From contig NZ_WUBI01000001.1 of the NCBI RefSeq assembly GCF_009807035.1, positions 248,001 through 312,000 of the forward strand: DNA of 64,000 bases, in the 5' to 3' direction. The position numbers and the translations under genes were made by a program. The notes below the pieces were generated by a model that was not told where the DNA came from, made no database searches, and saw nothing but the letters and a program-made list of their open reading frames with translations. Positions 54,492 to 63,223 of the stretch are shown here, piece after piece. Each line of letters opens with the position of its first letter. Position 1 is the stretch's first letter. The stretch is from Paenibacillus dendrobii (GTDB lineage: Bacteria > Bacillota > Bacilli > Paenibacillales > Paenibacillaceae).

Positions 54492-54590
54492 ATTATAGCC
54501 AAAATAGACTTGTACCATAAGGATTACGAAGGAATAATTTTACGGGAGCATTTAGGAGTACCTTATCAATATGGACGTACTCATTATTAA
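54492..54590 (+). pseudogene. C-terminal relic of an unidentified, possibly oxidoreductase, gene
   Basis: The frame reads KIDLYHKDYEGIILREHLGV then PYQYGRTHY and stops at 54590. It is protein-like, sits 10 bp before a good AAGGAGGTGA site and lacks an N-terminal part. Family not certain. Confidence 0.4.
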
Positions 54591-54603
54591 CGTAAGGAGG
54601 TGA

Positions 54604-55528
54604 TTTAAATACTTTAGAATTTATCGATTTTAGATATGGCACCAGTAGACGCTGGTTCCACAGACAAGGATGCATTGTTAAATTCAGTTACATTAGCGAA
54701 AACCGCTGATGAGTTGGGATACACACGATACTGGGTTACTGAGCATCACAATATGCAAATTCATTGTAGGCTCTTCTCCTGAAGTTTTACTTGGTCAAAT
54801 TGCAGCTCATACAAAACGAATACGGGTTGGATCAGGCGGTGTAATGCTTCCTAATATTCCCCACTAAGAGTTGCCGAAAGTTTCAAATTACTAGAGACTT
54901 TTTTTCCTAATCGCGTGGACTTAGGGATTGGACGTGCCCCTGGAACAGATTACAAAACAGCACTTGCTTTACGCCGATCCTTCGAGCCTTTACACGCAGA
55001 TAATCTTCAAGAACTACTTCATGAGTTGAAAGGATATGAAGGGCATAGCGAGACGGATCCAAGCTATCCATTTGCGGATATAGTTGCCGTCCCACGGGAG
55101 GTGCGGCTTCCACCGCTATGGATTTTAAGTTCAAGTTCTTATAGTGCTGAACTTGCTGCGCTTGAAGCTATTAATTACTCGTTTGCTTACAATTTCAATT
55201 CTATTGGAGCACGTGAAGCCGTAACGAAGTATCTAAACCTTTATCTTCAACACCATAACGTTAGGGCACCAGCTTAGGGCACTTCAACGGTTTTGATCCA
55301 CTGAAGGCACATGAGTTAAAGTTTTCTGAAACGCATCATCAAGCGGCACAATCGTATTTATCTACTGTTGTAATTGGTACGTGGAGCGAATTGAAGGCAA
55401 AATTGGACATTTTGGCGGATACCCTAGGTGTCCAAGAACTCATCGTGTCAACTGCCCAAGAAGGCTTTGATACGCGATTAAAATTGTATGAGAAACTTGC
55501 TGAGCTCTATAATCTACAACGAAACTAA
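54604..55528 (+). pseudogene. LLM class flavin-dependent oxidoreductase (luciferase-like), frameshifted
   Basis: Fragments in changing frames make up a bacterial luciferase-like protein: [115 protein letters not shown] and a C-terminal TAQEGFDTRLKLYEKLAEL. Breaks lie near 54620, 54760, 54868 and 55277. An AAGGAGGTGA ribosome site remains upstream. The intact gene would have encoded about 330 residues. Confidence 0.75.
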
Positions 55529-55556
55529 AACTATACCCATGAAAGGTGATATTAAA

Positions 55557-56483
55557 ATGAATCTTAACAATCAAAAATTGATTTTAGTTACGGGCGCTAC
55601 TGGATTACAAGGCGGTGCTGTTGCAAATGAAGCATTAAAACAGGGATTTAAAGTTCGTATTTTAGTTAGAGATATAAATTCTTCTAAAGCCCAGGCGCTT
55701 ATTCAAAAAGGGGCAGAAGCTGTAGTAGGGAACTTCGATGACCCATCCTCTTTGGAGAATGCTATGAAAAATGTCGATGCTGTTTTCTCTGTACCGATTT
55801 CTGGAGTGGATACTAATGAAACGGATAGAGAGAGAAAACAGGCTTTTGCATTAATTCAAAGCGCAAAAAAAGTTGGCGTAGAACAATTTGTGCACACTTC
55901 TGTTGCAGCCACAAGCAGATATACTGAGTTCCCTGATTGGGGAACAGGTTATTGGTTTGAGAAGTATTGGACAGATAAGTGGGATATAGAGGAGGCTGTT
56001 CGTTCAGCAGGCTTTCCTACATGGACTATCGTGAAACCAGCAGCTATTATGGAAAATTTCACTGCTGAAAAATCTGGGTTCATGTATCCTGATTTACAAC
56101 AAGGGGAAATAAAAACGGTTACGTTTGCGGATACACCTATAGATCACATTGCAGTTGAAGATCTTGCTTCTTTTGTTTGTGCAGTCTTTGCAAATCCTGA
56201 AAAATTCAATAAACATAATATTGAGTTAGCTGCCGAATCGATTTCATATAAAAAAATTGCCGAGATTATCTCGGAGGTAACAGGAAAAGAGCTTAAAATT
56301 ACAACACTTAGTATTGAAGAAGCATTAGAGCAAGGAATTCATCCATTATCTGTACGAGGTGAGCAATGGAATAACGTAGCTGGTTATAATGTAGATATTG
56401 ATTTATTAAAGACTTACAATATCAAATTAATTTCGTTTAAAGAATTTGCAGAAAAATATAAAGACAAGTTTAAAATAGATTAA
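55557..56483 (+). CDS. NmrA/HSCARG-like NAD(P)-binding Rossmann protein
   Basis: The 308-residue protein has the nucleotide-binding VTGATGLQGGAVANEALKQG, then RILVRDINSSKAQALIQKGA, AVFSVPISGV, VEQFVHTSVAATSRYTEFPD, TIVKPAAIMENF and a C-terminal substrate domain. It belongs to the atypical short-chain dehydrogenase NmrA branch (redox sensing or NAD(P)H-dependent reduction). ATG 55557 has AAAGGTGAT upstream. It lies 28 bp after the LLM relic and is the only intact gene of that group. Confidence 0.8.
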   Translation: MNLNNQKLILVTGATGLQGGAVANEALKQGFKVRILVRDINSSKAQALIQKGAEAVVGNFDDPSSLENAMKNVDAVFSVPISGVDTNETDRERKQAFALIQSAKKVGVEQFVHTSVAATSRYTEFPDWGTGYWFEKYWTDKWDIEEAVRSAGFPTWTIVKPAAIMENFTAEKSGFMYPDLQQGEIKTVTFADTPIDHIAVEDLASFVCAVFANPEKFNKHNIELAAESISYKKIAEIISEVTGKELKITTLSIEEALEQGIHPLSVRGEQWNNVAGYNVDIDLLKTYNIKLISFKEFAEKYKDKFKID

Positions 56484-56497
56484 CCGCCAGTTAGATG

Positions 56498-56562
56498 AAA
56501 AAAGCAGCCGATCATAATGAGCGGCTGCTTTCTTGGTTTTATTGAACTAACGTTTCCCGTTA
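56498..56562. repeat. hairpin plus CTAACGTTTCCCGTTA module, copy 2
   Basis: AAAGCAGCCG/CGGCTGCTTT (56501-56531) acts as a terminator for the NmrA-like gene and is followed by CTAACGTTTCCCGTTA (56547-56562). Confidence 0.7.
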
Positions 56563-56712
56563 ACTTAATAATGTATTGACAGTCTAATACTATATTTTCT
56601 ATACACATTATTTACTCATGTTACATCTTCGAACAAATGCAAATGAATCATTTGCGGTTGCAAACAAAAAGACCTTTAATGTTAAACATCGTACAACTGA
56701 ACATTATCATTT

Positions 56713-56930
56713 CCATCCAAACTCCTTTTTACGATATCCCGTGATCAATACCTCAGCATATGGCCAATTAATGCTCTTTTTTCCGAGCCATGCGATCGGC
56801 GGCTTACATACTGGCTGTTTTTACGCTTGCCGACCATATCCTCCATGCCTTTGCTTCAATCTGCGTAAACAGTTCTTCACCGGCACCCTCAATATACGGA
56901 GTGACTCCGATCGCCTTCCCGGGTATATTA
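56713..56930 (-). pseudogene. relic of an ATP-dependent DNA ligase (LigD/LigB type)
   Basis: On the minus strand one frame gives AIGVTPYIEGAGEELFTQIE. After a frameshift it gives MEDMVGKRKNSQYVSRRSHG, then in a further frame WPYAEVLITGYRKKEFGW. These are the motif IIIa-V regions of ATP-dependent ligases used in bacterial end joining (compare EGMVAK..SxYxxGRRSxxWxK and the GYxxG turn). At least two frameshifts are present and the catalytic KxDG region is absent. Confidence 0.65.
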
Positions 56931-57308
56931 TTCGATTGAAGTTAGGGGCGATGAGAGTAGTAACCTGTTATTGTGTAACTTCAGCGTGTTTTTTTGTACA
57001 ACATCTTTCTTATAGTTCTCAATCCATGATTTTAAATAGTCTACTAAGGTGAGATTTATTTGCTCGTAACCTAGTTGTAGATTACTTGAAAATTCAGCTA
57101 CTGCATGCTCTGACTCTGGTTCGTTTGAGTTGCTTATTGTAGCCCCGAAGCGAAGCTCGTTAGCTGCATTGGAAGCCCCGTGGTATCCCATTCGAACTGT
57201 CAGATATATTGATCCGCGTGTTTGATGCCTACGGCCGATACGGAATCGATCTTGAGCAAGCAATTCACCGAGAAAATGACCTATAACGCTACCCGACCAA
57301 CACGTCAT
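56928..57308 (-). pseudogene. doubtful 126-codon open frame, possibly a fusion of relics
   Basis: The translation has protein-like stretches (AVAEFSSNLQLGYEQINLTL) but no ribosome site, and ends next to the ligase relic. I could not assign it and include it only as possible coding debris. Confidence 0.25.
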
Positions 57309-57380
57309 TGGGGTATCGTCCTTTAATCCACCTGTTACTAAATAAAGTAGGCCGGGAGTTCGGTGAAAACAGGAAGAAGA

Positions 57381-57593
57381 TCATAAATCATAAAATTGCG
57401 AAGGATTATCCACAGCAAAAAGCTCTATGTGCCCACAACTAGGGCAAACAAATGGCAGTACTCTCGACATTTTTGATTTGAAAAAACCAGTTGACTTTGT
57501 AATAACAAGACCAGCTTCTCCTACTTTTGATATATTATCAACCTGAGTCATTTTTTCTTGGCATCTTAAACAGTTAATTTCTTTTTCTTTCAA
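57381..57593 (-). CDS. small zinc-ribbon protein
   Basis: A 70-residue protein with two CxxC knuckles: INCLRCQEKM near the N-terminus and FVCPSCGHIELFA near residue 50. Between them lie VGEAGLVITKSTGFFKSKMS and a short basic segment. This is a compact zinc-ribbon of the kind seen in nucleic-acid-binding small proteins. Ribosome site weak (AGGGTGAAATCTATTG). No further function can be assigned. Confidence 0.6.
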   Translation of the reverse strand: MKEKEINCLRCQEKMTQVDNISKVGEAGLVITKSTGFFKSKMSRVLPFVCPSCGHIELFAVDNPSQFYDL

Positions 57594-57734
57594 TAGATTT
57601 CACCCTTCACTTCGTTATGTATAAATCAACAATATCACATAAGCAGTTGTGTTGATACGTGAACAAATTGCAACCCTATTATAAATTAACTTGGGTTTAG
57701 CACAGGAGGGGATACGAGGGAAACATGTTTTGAG

Positions 57735-57959
57735 TTAAAGGAAACAACGCTGTATACCAAAAAAGGTAGCTAAAATACCAACAATTAAAGCCATTACTCC
57801 ACGTAACTTCATTGATGACAAGGTAACATCATTCTGCTCAACATCATCAAGTATATGTTTAAACATTCTGAACCACCAATTATCTGAATCTTTAATAGCC
57901 CATATGCCAATTGTAATCAAGGGAGCACCAACCAAAATCATTAAAATACCTAATCCCAT
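57735..57959 (-). CDS. small membrane protein with two helices
   Basis: A 74-residue protein starting MGLGILMILVGAPLITIGIW (helix 1) with a second helix near VMALIVGILATFFGI. The loop contains DNWWFRMFKHILDDVEQND. AAGGAGTTGA lies 8 bp before the ATG. Unknown family. Confidence 0.6.
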   Translation of the reverse strand: MGLGILMILVGAPLITIGIWAIKDSDNWWFRMFKHILDDVEQNDVTLSSMKLRGVMALIVGILATFFGIQRCFL

Positions 57960-58035
57960 TTAAATCAACTCCTTATATAGGGAACGCAATAAAATGCTAA
58001 AAAGTTACATTTAAGCATAGGAGGGGATAAGGAGA

Positions 58036-58270
58036 ATGAAAGCATCGCGAATACTACATACACTATCCCGGCGGCAAATGGAAATTGGCTGATTGGATTA
58101 TAGAGCATATGCCGGAACATTCAGTATATTTGGAGCCATTCTTCGGATCCGGCGCAGTTCTTTTCAATAAAGAGCCTTCGATACTGGAGACGGTAAACGA
58201 TGGCGATTGGGATTATGCGAACCATCAGCAAGTGATTGAGAACGGGAGGGGCAGGACGGAAGCTCTCTGA
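58036..58270 (+). pseudogene. N-terminal relic of a Dam-type (D12 class) adenine DNA methyltransferase
   Basis: The text MKASRIL, a frameshift, then HYPGGKWKLADWIIEHMPEH and SVYLEPFFGSGAVLFNKEPS followed by ILETVND matches the start of phage-type D12 methylases (YPGGK SAM loop and the FxGxG region). It diverges from about 58205. The DPPY catalytic part is missing. Intergenic 58271-58680 beyond it contains no gene. Confidence 0.65.
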
Positions 58271-58700
58271 ATGAACCACGTGGCAGCAAAGCAGCAGGGC
58301 GATTAACCCTATTTTAAGCAAGGGAGATATGAACAAAAATCCTATTGAGTCGGGGTTCCTCCATTCGCTTAGAGGCAATCTCGAGCGAACAATTAAAGGG
58401 AACTGAGCAGAAGCAATAAGAAATTGAAGTGAAAAATGAAGGAGAAAAAGTTCATTTCATAATTTATGGGAGGGCTTTTTTTACGATTGTAAGCAGCAAC
58501 GTAGAATGTAGAGGGTTTAACAATCCGTTCATTTGTTGGACTCCTATATAATGTCTTCATCTTGGATTGAGTCATTAATTAGGTTATATGGTTAAGCGTT
58601 GTTTTGCTCCAACCGTTTCATTTATTTACCGCTGTGCCCTTACCACCTTTCGATACAATCATAATATATGATGATCTTAATCATAAGGGAGGATGTACTC

Positions 58701-58817
58701 ATGAGTGAAGTTGTAGGTGGAGTAGGATATGGATATGGTGGTATCGGCAGAAATACTGCAGCTATCTTAGTTCTATTCATTTTGCTCGTTATCATTACCA
58801 AATCCTTTTTGTTCTAA
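58701..58817 (+). CDS. YjcZ family sporulation microprotein, 38 aa
   Basis: ATG 58701 lies 8 bp after GGGAGGA. The product has a Gly/Tyr-rich head (GGVGYGYGGIG) and one hydrophobic helix AAILVLFILLVIITKSFLF to the C-terminus. This LVLFILLVII signature defines the YjcZ/YhfA-like microproteins found in Bacillales spores. A hairpin terminator, GAGACTCTGC/GCAGGGTCTT, follows at 58832-58856. Confidence 0.85.
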   Translation: MSEVVGGVGYGYGGIGRNTAAILVLFILLVIITKSFLF

Positions 58818-59006
58818 GTAAATAACACTTTGAGACTCTGCCAAGCAGGGTCTTCTTATTTAAACGCTAGGTGATTTACAGGGGGCCATTAATCCATCAA
58901 ATAATAATTATCAGTGTATGATTAAAAATTAGGATTTTATCCAGTATCCGTTTTTAGTTATGGTACATAAACTATGAATGTAATACTGCGGATGGGAGGG
59001 ATAAAG

Positions 59007-59108
59007 ATGAGCGATTTTCACCACCATCATATACACAAGTCTTCAGCATTTATTTTGGTTCTTTTCATTTTGTTAGTAATCATAATTAGTTCTTTCTGTT
59101 CTTGGTAA
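59007..59108 (+). CDS. YjcZ-like sporulation microprotein, 33 aa, His-rich
   Basis: GGGAGGG lies 6 bp before ATG 59007. The product starts MSDFHHHHIHKSSAFILVLF and continues ILLVIIISSFCSW. The helix is shared with the upstream microprotein, but the head is His-rich instead of Gly/Tyr-rich. Probably a mother-cell or spore membrane peptide. Confidence 0.8.
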   Translation: MSDFHHHHIHKSSAFILVLFILLVIIISSFCSW

Positions 59109-59213
59109 GAAAATAAAATTAAACGCTCTTACTAGCTGTGATGGGGCTTTTACTTTTACAAACGAAATCATAGCTTGTGATTTTAACGCAAAATGTAAAC
59201 GGAAGCGCTTGGC

Positions 59214-59263
59214 GATCCGAAAGCATCGGAAAAAGGCTCTCCTGCAATCTCAGGGGGCCTTTC
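59214..59263 (+). terminator. hairpin in the second copy of the GATCCGAA..GCATCGG repeat
   Basis: GATCCGAAAGCATCGG is followed by AAAGGCTCTCCTG...CAGGGGGCCTTT. It repeats the element at 52393-52457 with several substitutions. Confidence 0.6.
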
Positions 59264-59290
59264 ACTTATTTTATATAGGCAATTATTATT

Positions 59291-59428
59291 CCGGCTCGTG
59301 TTTACAATACATATAATGATGCTGATGCAGGCTGCAAGCATACCGTCGCTCACGGGTTCCCATCGAACTACAATTATAAGATTGCTGATGTAAATTATTC
59401 ACGAGAAGGTTTCGAATCCATATTCTAA
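59291..59428 (+). pseudogene. orphan coding relic of unknown family
   Basis: An open frame reads IPARVYNTYNDADAGCKHTV then AHGFPSNYNYKIADVNYSRE and ends GFESIF at TAA 59426-59428. The composition is protein-like but there is no start or ribosome site. The remaining interval up to 59631 shows no gene. Confidence 0.35.
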
Positions 59429-59631
59429 AATAGATAAGAATATTCAAAGAACCGGCTGGCTATGTGCGGATAGGGTCTTTTTCTGTGGCTCTTGTTGTTT
59501 GATGTTCATTTTAAGCAAAAAGAAAGCTGTTTAAAAAAATACGTTAATTGAATTAATTTCTAATAAAACCCAATCATATTATCTTTCTTTCAATATAATA
59601 GAGCATGTCTAATAGAAGGAGGTGACTTGAG

Positions 59632-60012
59632 ATGGCATTCTCAACGGGTACAGTAACAAATACTAGAGATGTTGGTACAGCGGCTTCTAATATCGTTGTG
59701 AATACAAGAAATTTAGATGCGGTAAATCCAGTTACGGTTGTCGTGGAGATATTCGCTTCTGTTAATTCCAGCACATTCTATACAGCGTACCTGACTTCGT
59801 ATATAGTACCTCCCAATTCTTATAATGTAAGAGAGTTTTTTATTGCAGGAAATGTAGCTTATGAAGTTCAAATTAACCTTACTTCTTCAGTACCAACTCC
59901 AAATGTATTAATGTCTGTTTTCGGCATAAATGAATTCGGAAACCTTGTCACGGAACAACGTTATGCTCAGTCAGAATTGAGTCTTATTCCTGCGCTTAGT
60001 CCAGTTATGTAA
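59632..60012 (+). CDS. beta-sandwich protein, possibly spore surface or exosporium
   Basis: The 126-residue protein starts MAFSTGTVTNTRDVGTAASN. Ser/Thr/Asn/Val-rich alternating strands (VNPVTVVVEIFASVNSSTFY) suggest a compact beta-sandwich with no signal peptide. AGAAGGAGGTGA, a very strong ribosome site, lies 8 bp upstream. Proteins of this style occur near exosporium genes in Bacillales and it lies downstream of two YjcZ microproteins, so a spore-surface role is suggested but unproven. Confidence 0.65.
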   Translation: MAFSTGTVTNTRDVGTAASNIVVNTRNLDAVNPVTVVVEIFASVNSSTFYTAYLTSYIVPPNSYNVREFFIAGNVAYEVQINLTSSVPTPNVLMSVFGINEFGNLVTEQRYAQSELSLIPALSPVM

Positions 60013-60037
60013 AAAATCTTGAAGACCTCAGAAACAA

Positions 60038-60080
60038 AGACGGCTTTGTTCGCACAAAGTGCGAAAGAGCCGTTTTTTTT
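60038..60080 (+). terminator. Rho-independent terminator
   Basis: ACGGCT...TTCGCAC/GTGCGAA...AGCCGT followed by eight T. Confidence 0.9.
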
Positions 60081-60292
60081 ACGTCGGAGATATATGCACT
60101 TTTAACTACGCGAGCTTAATAATAAACCGAATGAAAACTGGACTACGCAGAATCCTTGACTTGGTCCAGTCTCCCATTAATAAGCTTTTAGAGTTTTTTT
60201 GAGATATACGAATATCCATCTGACGTCATTTGTGCACTATCATGACCGGGTTATTCTCGAACAAATTTCATATCTGTTCCTGCTTCAAGCAC

Positions 60293-60400
60293 TTATTTTA
60301 TATCCATCTCTATTTTTTTTCGACGCTGAAGAAAGAAAATTCTTAAAGCTATTAATGTGGGGATTATCATAATTGGCCAAATAGGGATTAATAATGACAA
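60293..60400 (-). CDS. possible 35-aa membrane microprotein (TTG start)
   Basis: AAAGGAG lies 5 bp before TTG 60400. The product starts SLLIPIWPIMIIPTLIALRI after the initiator and ends in a basic RRKKIEMDIK tail, giving one membrane helix with positive-inside topology. A longer frame reaching 60526 has no ribosome site. Convincing only from the ribosome site and topology. Confidence 0.4.
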   Translation of the reverse strand: MSLLIPIWPIMIIPTLIALRIFFLQRRKKIEMDIK

Positions 60401-60643
60401 ACCAACTCCTTTCACCTGGCAATCACTTAAACGGAGTGTGCACAATATACGAATAATGGTCAATTGAAATAACACGGTACTGTGATTTGTAATGAATGAA
60501 TAAGCAAGGGAGAGATGAACGGACATGACGGAGAAAAAGGCACCCCTAGATTAGAGATTTATGTCATCAGTTTTTGTTTTGTCTAATCCGGTTTCTACGT
60601 CCTTTCATACTATGAAATATCTAATATGAAAGGATTGAATAAT

Positions 60644-61099
60644 ATGAGCATTCAGTTTATAGATATGAGAATTTCGTTAGATAGCCAACAAGATTCACCT
60701 GGGGTAGAACTAACCTCCTCTTCTCAACCTTATAGATTTGGAGATATCGGTTTACAAACAGCTGGTGTTTCGCCTAGCAATATAAGTTTGGTACGCGTAA
60801 CGCTCAATGCGTATGCACGCTTACAAATGGCGCTCACAGCTGCGCCGAGTATTATTCCAAATGCCACCTTTACCATTTGGCGGAACGGTACTTTGATATT
60901 TACGACGACATATCAAAAAGCCGCGAGTCAAACCGATATGAGCTATGAGATGGCTGCGATCACTGCGGTTGATTTTCCCTCTGCTGCTGAAGTACAGAAT
61001 GGATTGATTCAATACACTATCAGCGTAACGACAAATTATGGAGTAACTTTGGGAGCTCGGAGCTTTAGTGGAATTGCCGTTGCGGGTAGCAATGTATAA
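60644..61099 (+). CDS. beta-rich protein, putative spore-surface/exosporium type
   Basis: The 151-residue protein starts MSIQFIDMRISLDSQQDSPG. Further segments are PYRFGDIGLQTAGVSPSNIS, VRVTLNAYARLQMALTAAPS and a beta-rich C-terminal half. There is no signal peptide. The style is that of BclA C-terminal-like or exosporium-associated small proteins. AAAGGA lies 8 bp before ATG 60644. No operon partners; a small GAGGCA/TGCCTC hairpin follows at about 61119-61141. Confidence 0.6.
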   Translation: MSIQFIDMRISLDSQQDSPGVELTSSSQPYRFGDIGLQTAGVSPSNISLVRVTLNAYARLQMALTAAPSIIPNATFTIWRNGTLIFTTTYQKAASQTDMSYEMAAITAVDFPSAAEVQNGLIQYTISVTTNYGVTLGARSFSGIAVAGSNV

Positions 61100-61354
61100 G
61101 CAGACAAAGACTCTAACGGATAGAGGCATTGGCCTGCCTCTGTCCTGGTACAACGGAGCGAAAACAGGTTGTTCATAGAGGCACATTTATGTAATATCGG
61201 ACTAATGAACATCTTAAATACCGCTATGTTGATTCTTGTGTTGGATAAGTGCGAGATGACGTGGTAAGTTTGGCACTCGGATTATATACCGCACGTTAGT
61301 TACTCCTTGAATCATGTCAAAAAGAATTTCTTGCTCTTCGTTCTAGTGTACCAG

Positions 61355-61581
61355 ATTATGTCCTTATACGAGTTACAGAAAACGGATGTCCTACGGGAAA
61401 GAACCCTGCTGCCAATATAGAAAGATCTTACTTGAGACGGTTATCCACATGAACTTAATATTTCCTATTACAAGCTATTTAGATTTCGGGATGCAGATAG
61501 TTCCAAAGAGGACCTTTTCCATCAATGTGGGATTGTGCGGGATGATTATTCAAAAAAACCAGCTTACGATATAATATGAAA
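61355..61581 (+). pseudogene. C-terminal relic of a glycoside hydrolase
   Basis: One frame reads RVTENGCPTGKNPAANIERS. A shifted frame gives PHELNISYYKLFRFRDADSS and KEDLFHQCGIVRDDYSKKPA, ending DII at TGA. This YKLFxFRDADSSxxDLFxxFGIVRxDYxxKPA ending is typical of secreted (beta-)glycosidases with a (beta/alpha)8 barrel. No catalytic part remains. The rest of 61100-61910 shows no other gene. Confidence 0.55.
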
Positions 61582-61910
61582 TTGTTTTGACGAATCAGGT
61601 AGAGTGGTACGCGGAAATTAGATGGTAGAGGCGTAGCCCTGCAAAGGAACGTTAAATATAGGGAGACGCTGAGTTGATTAAAGTTTATGAAAATATGGGC
61701 ATAGTATCGAGAGTACATAAAGAGTCAGAAAGTGATTTGAAGAAAGCCGCCTGAGCCGGTACCTGCTTCAGGGGGCGCGGAATTAATGGGGAATAAATGA
61801 ATCATACAACAGGTTCTTTGTTCAATAATACTCCCCAAATGGGGGGGAGATTATAATCATGAGGTAATGTAGTCAATTAGCTGCGGAATAAGATGAGAAG
61901 CGTCATAATC

Positions 61911-61941
61911 AATAAAAAAGAGGAGGCTTGTTTCTCTCCTC
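61911..61941 (-). terminator. Rho-independent terminator (minus strand)
   Basis: On the minus strand GAGGAG...CTCCTC is followed by TTTTTT, 19 bp after the stop at 61960. Confidence 0.8.
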
Positions 61942-61959
61942 CCCCGTATGAAGCATCAT

Positions 61960-62217
61960 TTAGCGTTGTAACAACAAATAACCGCTAATTGCAGACGTCT
62001 TTTTACTGAAAACGATTTTAAATCCTACATCGTTATCCAGCAAACAGGCTAAAGCTGTGCTTAGCAATGCATTGGGATGTAAATCCTGTCTGCAGGGCGA
62101 AGCATTTCCGATAATACGTGCAGCAATAATTCGACGCGAGGAACCTGGAATCAGAGGATTTCTTGACCAGCTAATCAAGACAAGATCTGGCTGTCGGGTT
62201 GCGTTGAGTCTAGCCAT
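61960..62217 (-). CDS. hypothetical protein, 85 aa
   Basis: AGAGGTGATC lies 4 bp before ATG 62217. The product starts MARLNATRQPDLVLISWSRN and contains PGSSRRIIAARIIGNASPC and NALLSTALACLLDNDVGFKI. It is compact, basic at the N-terminus, and has its own terminator. The style suggests a small spore protein but I do not recognise it. Confidence 0.65.
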   Translation of the reverse strand: MARLNATRQPDLVLISWSRNPLIPGSSRRIIAARIIGNASPCRQDLHPNALLSTALACLLDNDVGFKIVFSKKTSAISGYLLLQR

Positions 62218-62569
62218 TTGGATCACCTCTTTACTAGTTTATCTGTATATTAAATGCAAAGAGGGAAGGAAACGTTCTGGATATAAACCCTAGATTTAAT
62301 TGTCATTGATATGGCAGTGCCGAGGGGGAGTTGTTTCAAATAAGTTAAGCGGACTGAGCCCATGTCAGCACGGATGATAAAAAAGGACATATCGAGCATT
62401 GGCTTAATTTGCTGTGAAAGGTACTGAATGTGGTTCAACGTATTCTGAGCTTAAATATGACTTGTGATCCATTCATCTAATTTTTATATAGCATTTTAAG
62501 AAAAGTACGTTACCTAGTAAATTTATGATTGTTTAAATATAGAGAAGTTACAAAGATAAATAGGAAGAG

Positions 62570-62998
62570 GTGTTGGTATTACGGATTAAAAAGACTGCTA
62601 GAATTGGTAAAACGTTGTTTGTCGCAACAATCATGTTGGTATCCGTTGCAGGCTCTGCTTTTGCTGAGGAATTTTACCCTGATCGTGTATTTGTAAATGG
62701 ACAAGAGATGATTTTGGATCGTAGTATTCACTTGACCCCCATTTTTAATGTTAGCCCACCAACTTCTATTGCGATATTGACGGATCAAAATACTTCTAAT
62801 GCAGGAAAAGTTGTAGATCAAAATGCAAAAGAACATCTAACTGCTTACCTTACATACCGAATGGGAGATACTATTCCAGGCACCTATACTTGGCCAGAAG
62901 AAAGATATGGAGGAACACTTACCATGACAAATATCGTACAAGAGGGCTCTGAGATTAGTGTTACTTATGAGGGTTGGGTAGATAAAAACTTAAACTAA
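62570..62998 (+). CDS. secreted protein of unknown function
   Basis: About 140 residues with a signal peptide (RIKKTARIGKTLFVATIMLV...GSAFA, cleavage before EEFYP). The mature part includes FVNGQEMILDRSIHLTPIFN, resembling the copper-amine-oxidase-like N-terminal repeat opening (vNGxxi). The start is GTG 62570 or TTG 62573 around AGGAAGAGG. A strong terminator lies at 63073-63116. Confidence 0.6.
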   Translation: MLVLRIKKTARIGKTLFVATIMLVSVAGSAFAEEFYPDRVFVNGQEMILDRSIHLTPIFNVSPPTSIAILTDQNTSNAGKVVDQNAKEHLTAYLTYRMGDTIPGTYTWPEERYGGTLTMTNIVQEGSEISVTYEGWVDKNLN

Positions 62999-63072
62999 GG
63001 CCGTAATGCTCCTTACCTTTATAGATGAAATGCAATGAAATGAAAAAAGTGGACGGAGCATGATCAATAACA

Positions 63073-63116
63073 AAAAAAGCAGACAGCGATCACGTGAATC
63101 GTCTGTCTGCTTTTTC
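63073..63116. terminator. bidirectional terminator
   Basis: AAAAAGCAGACAG pairs with CTGTCTGCTTTTT around a short loop, between convergent genes. Confidence 0.9.
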
Positions 63117-63223
63117 TCGTAACAAGCATGTTAATCATTCGTATCCGAACGCTTGAAGGACAATGATTGATTTTCCTCTTCGACTAATCAGGACTTTAGT
63201 TACTAGTTACTAAATTCTAAAGT

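Noticed and set aside
56618..57052. 144-codon plus-strand frame
   Set aside because: It is antisense to the DNA ligase relic and has no ribosome site.
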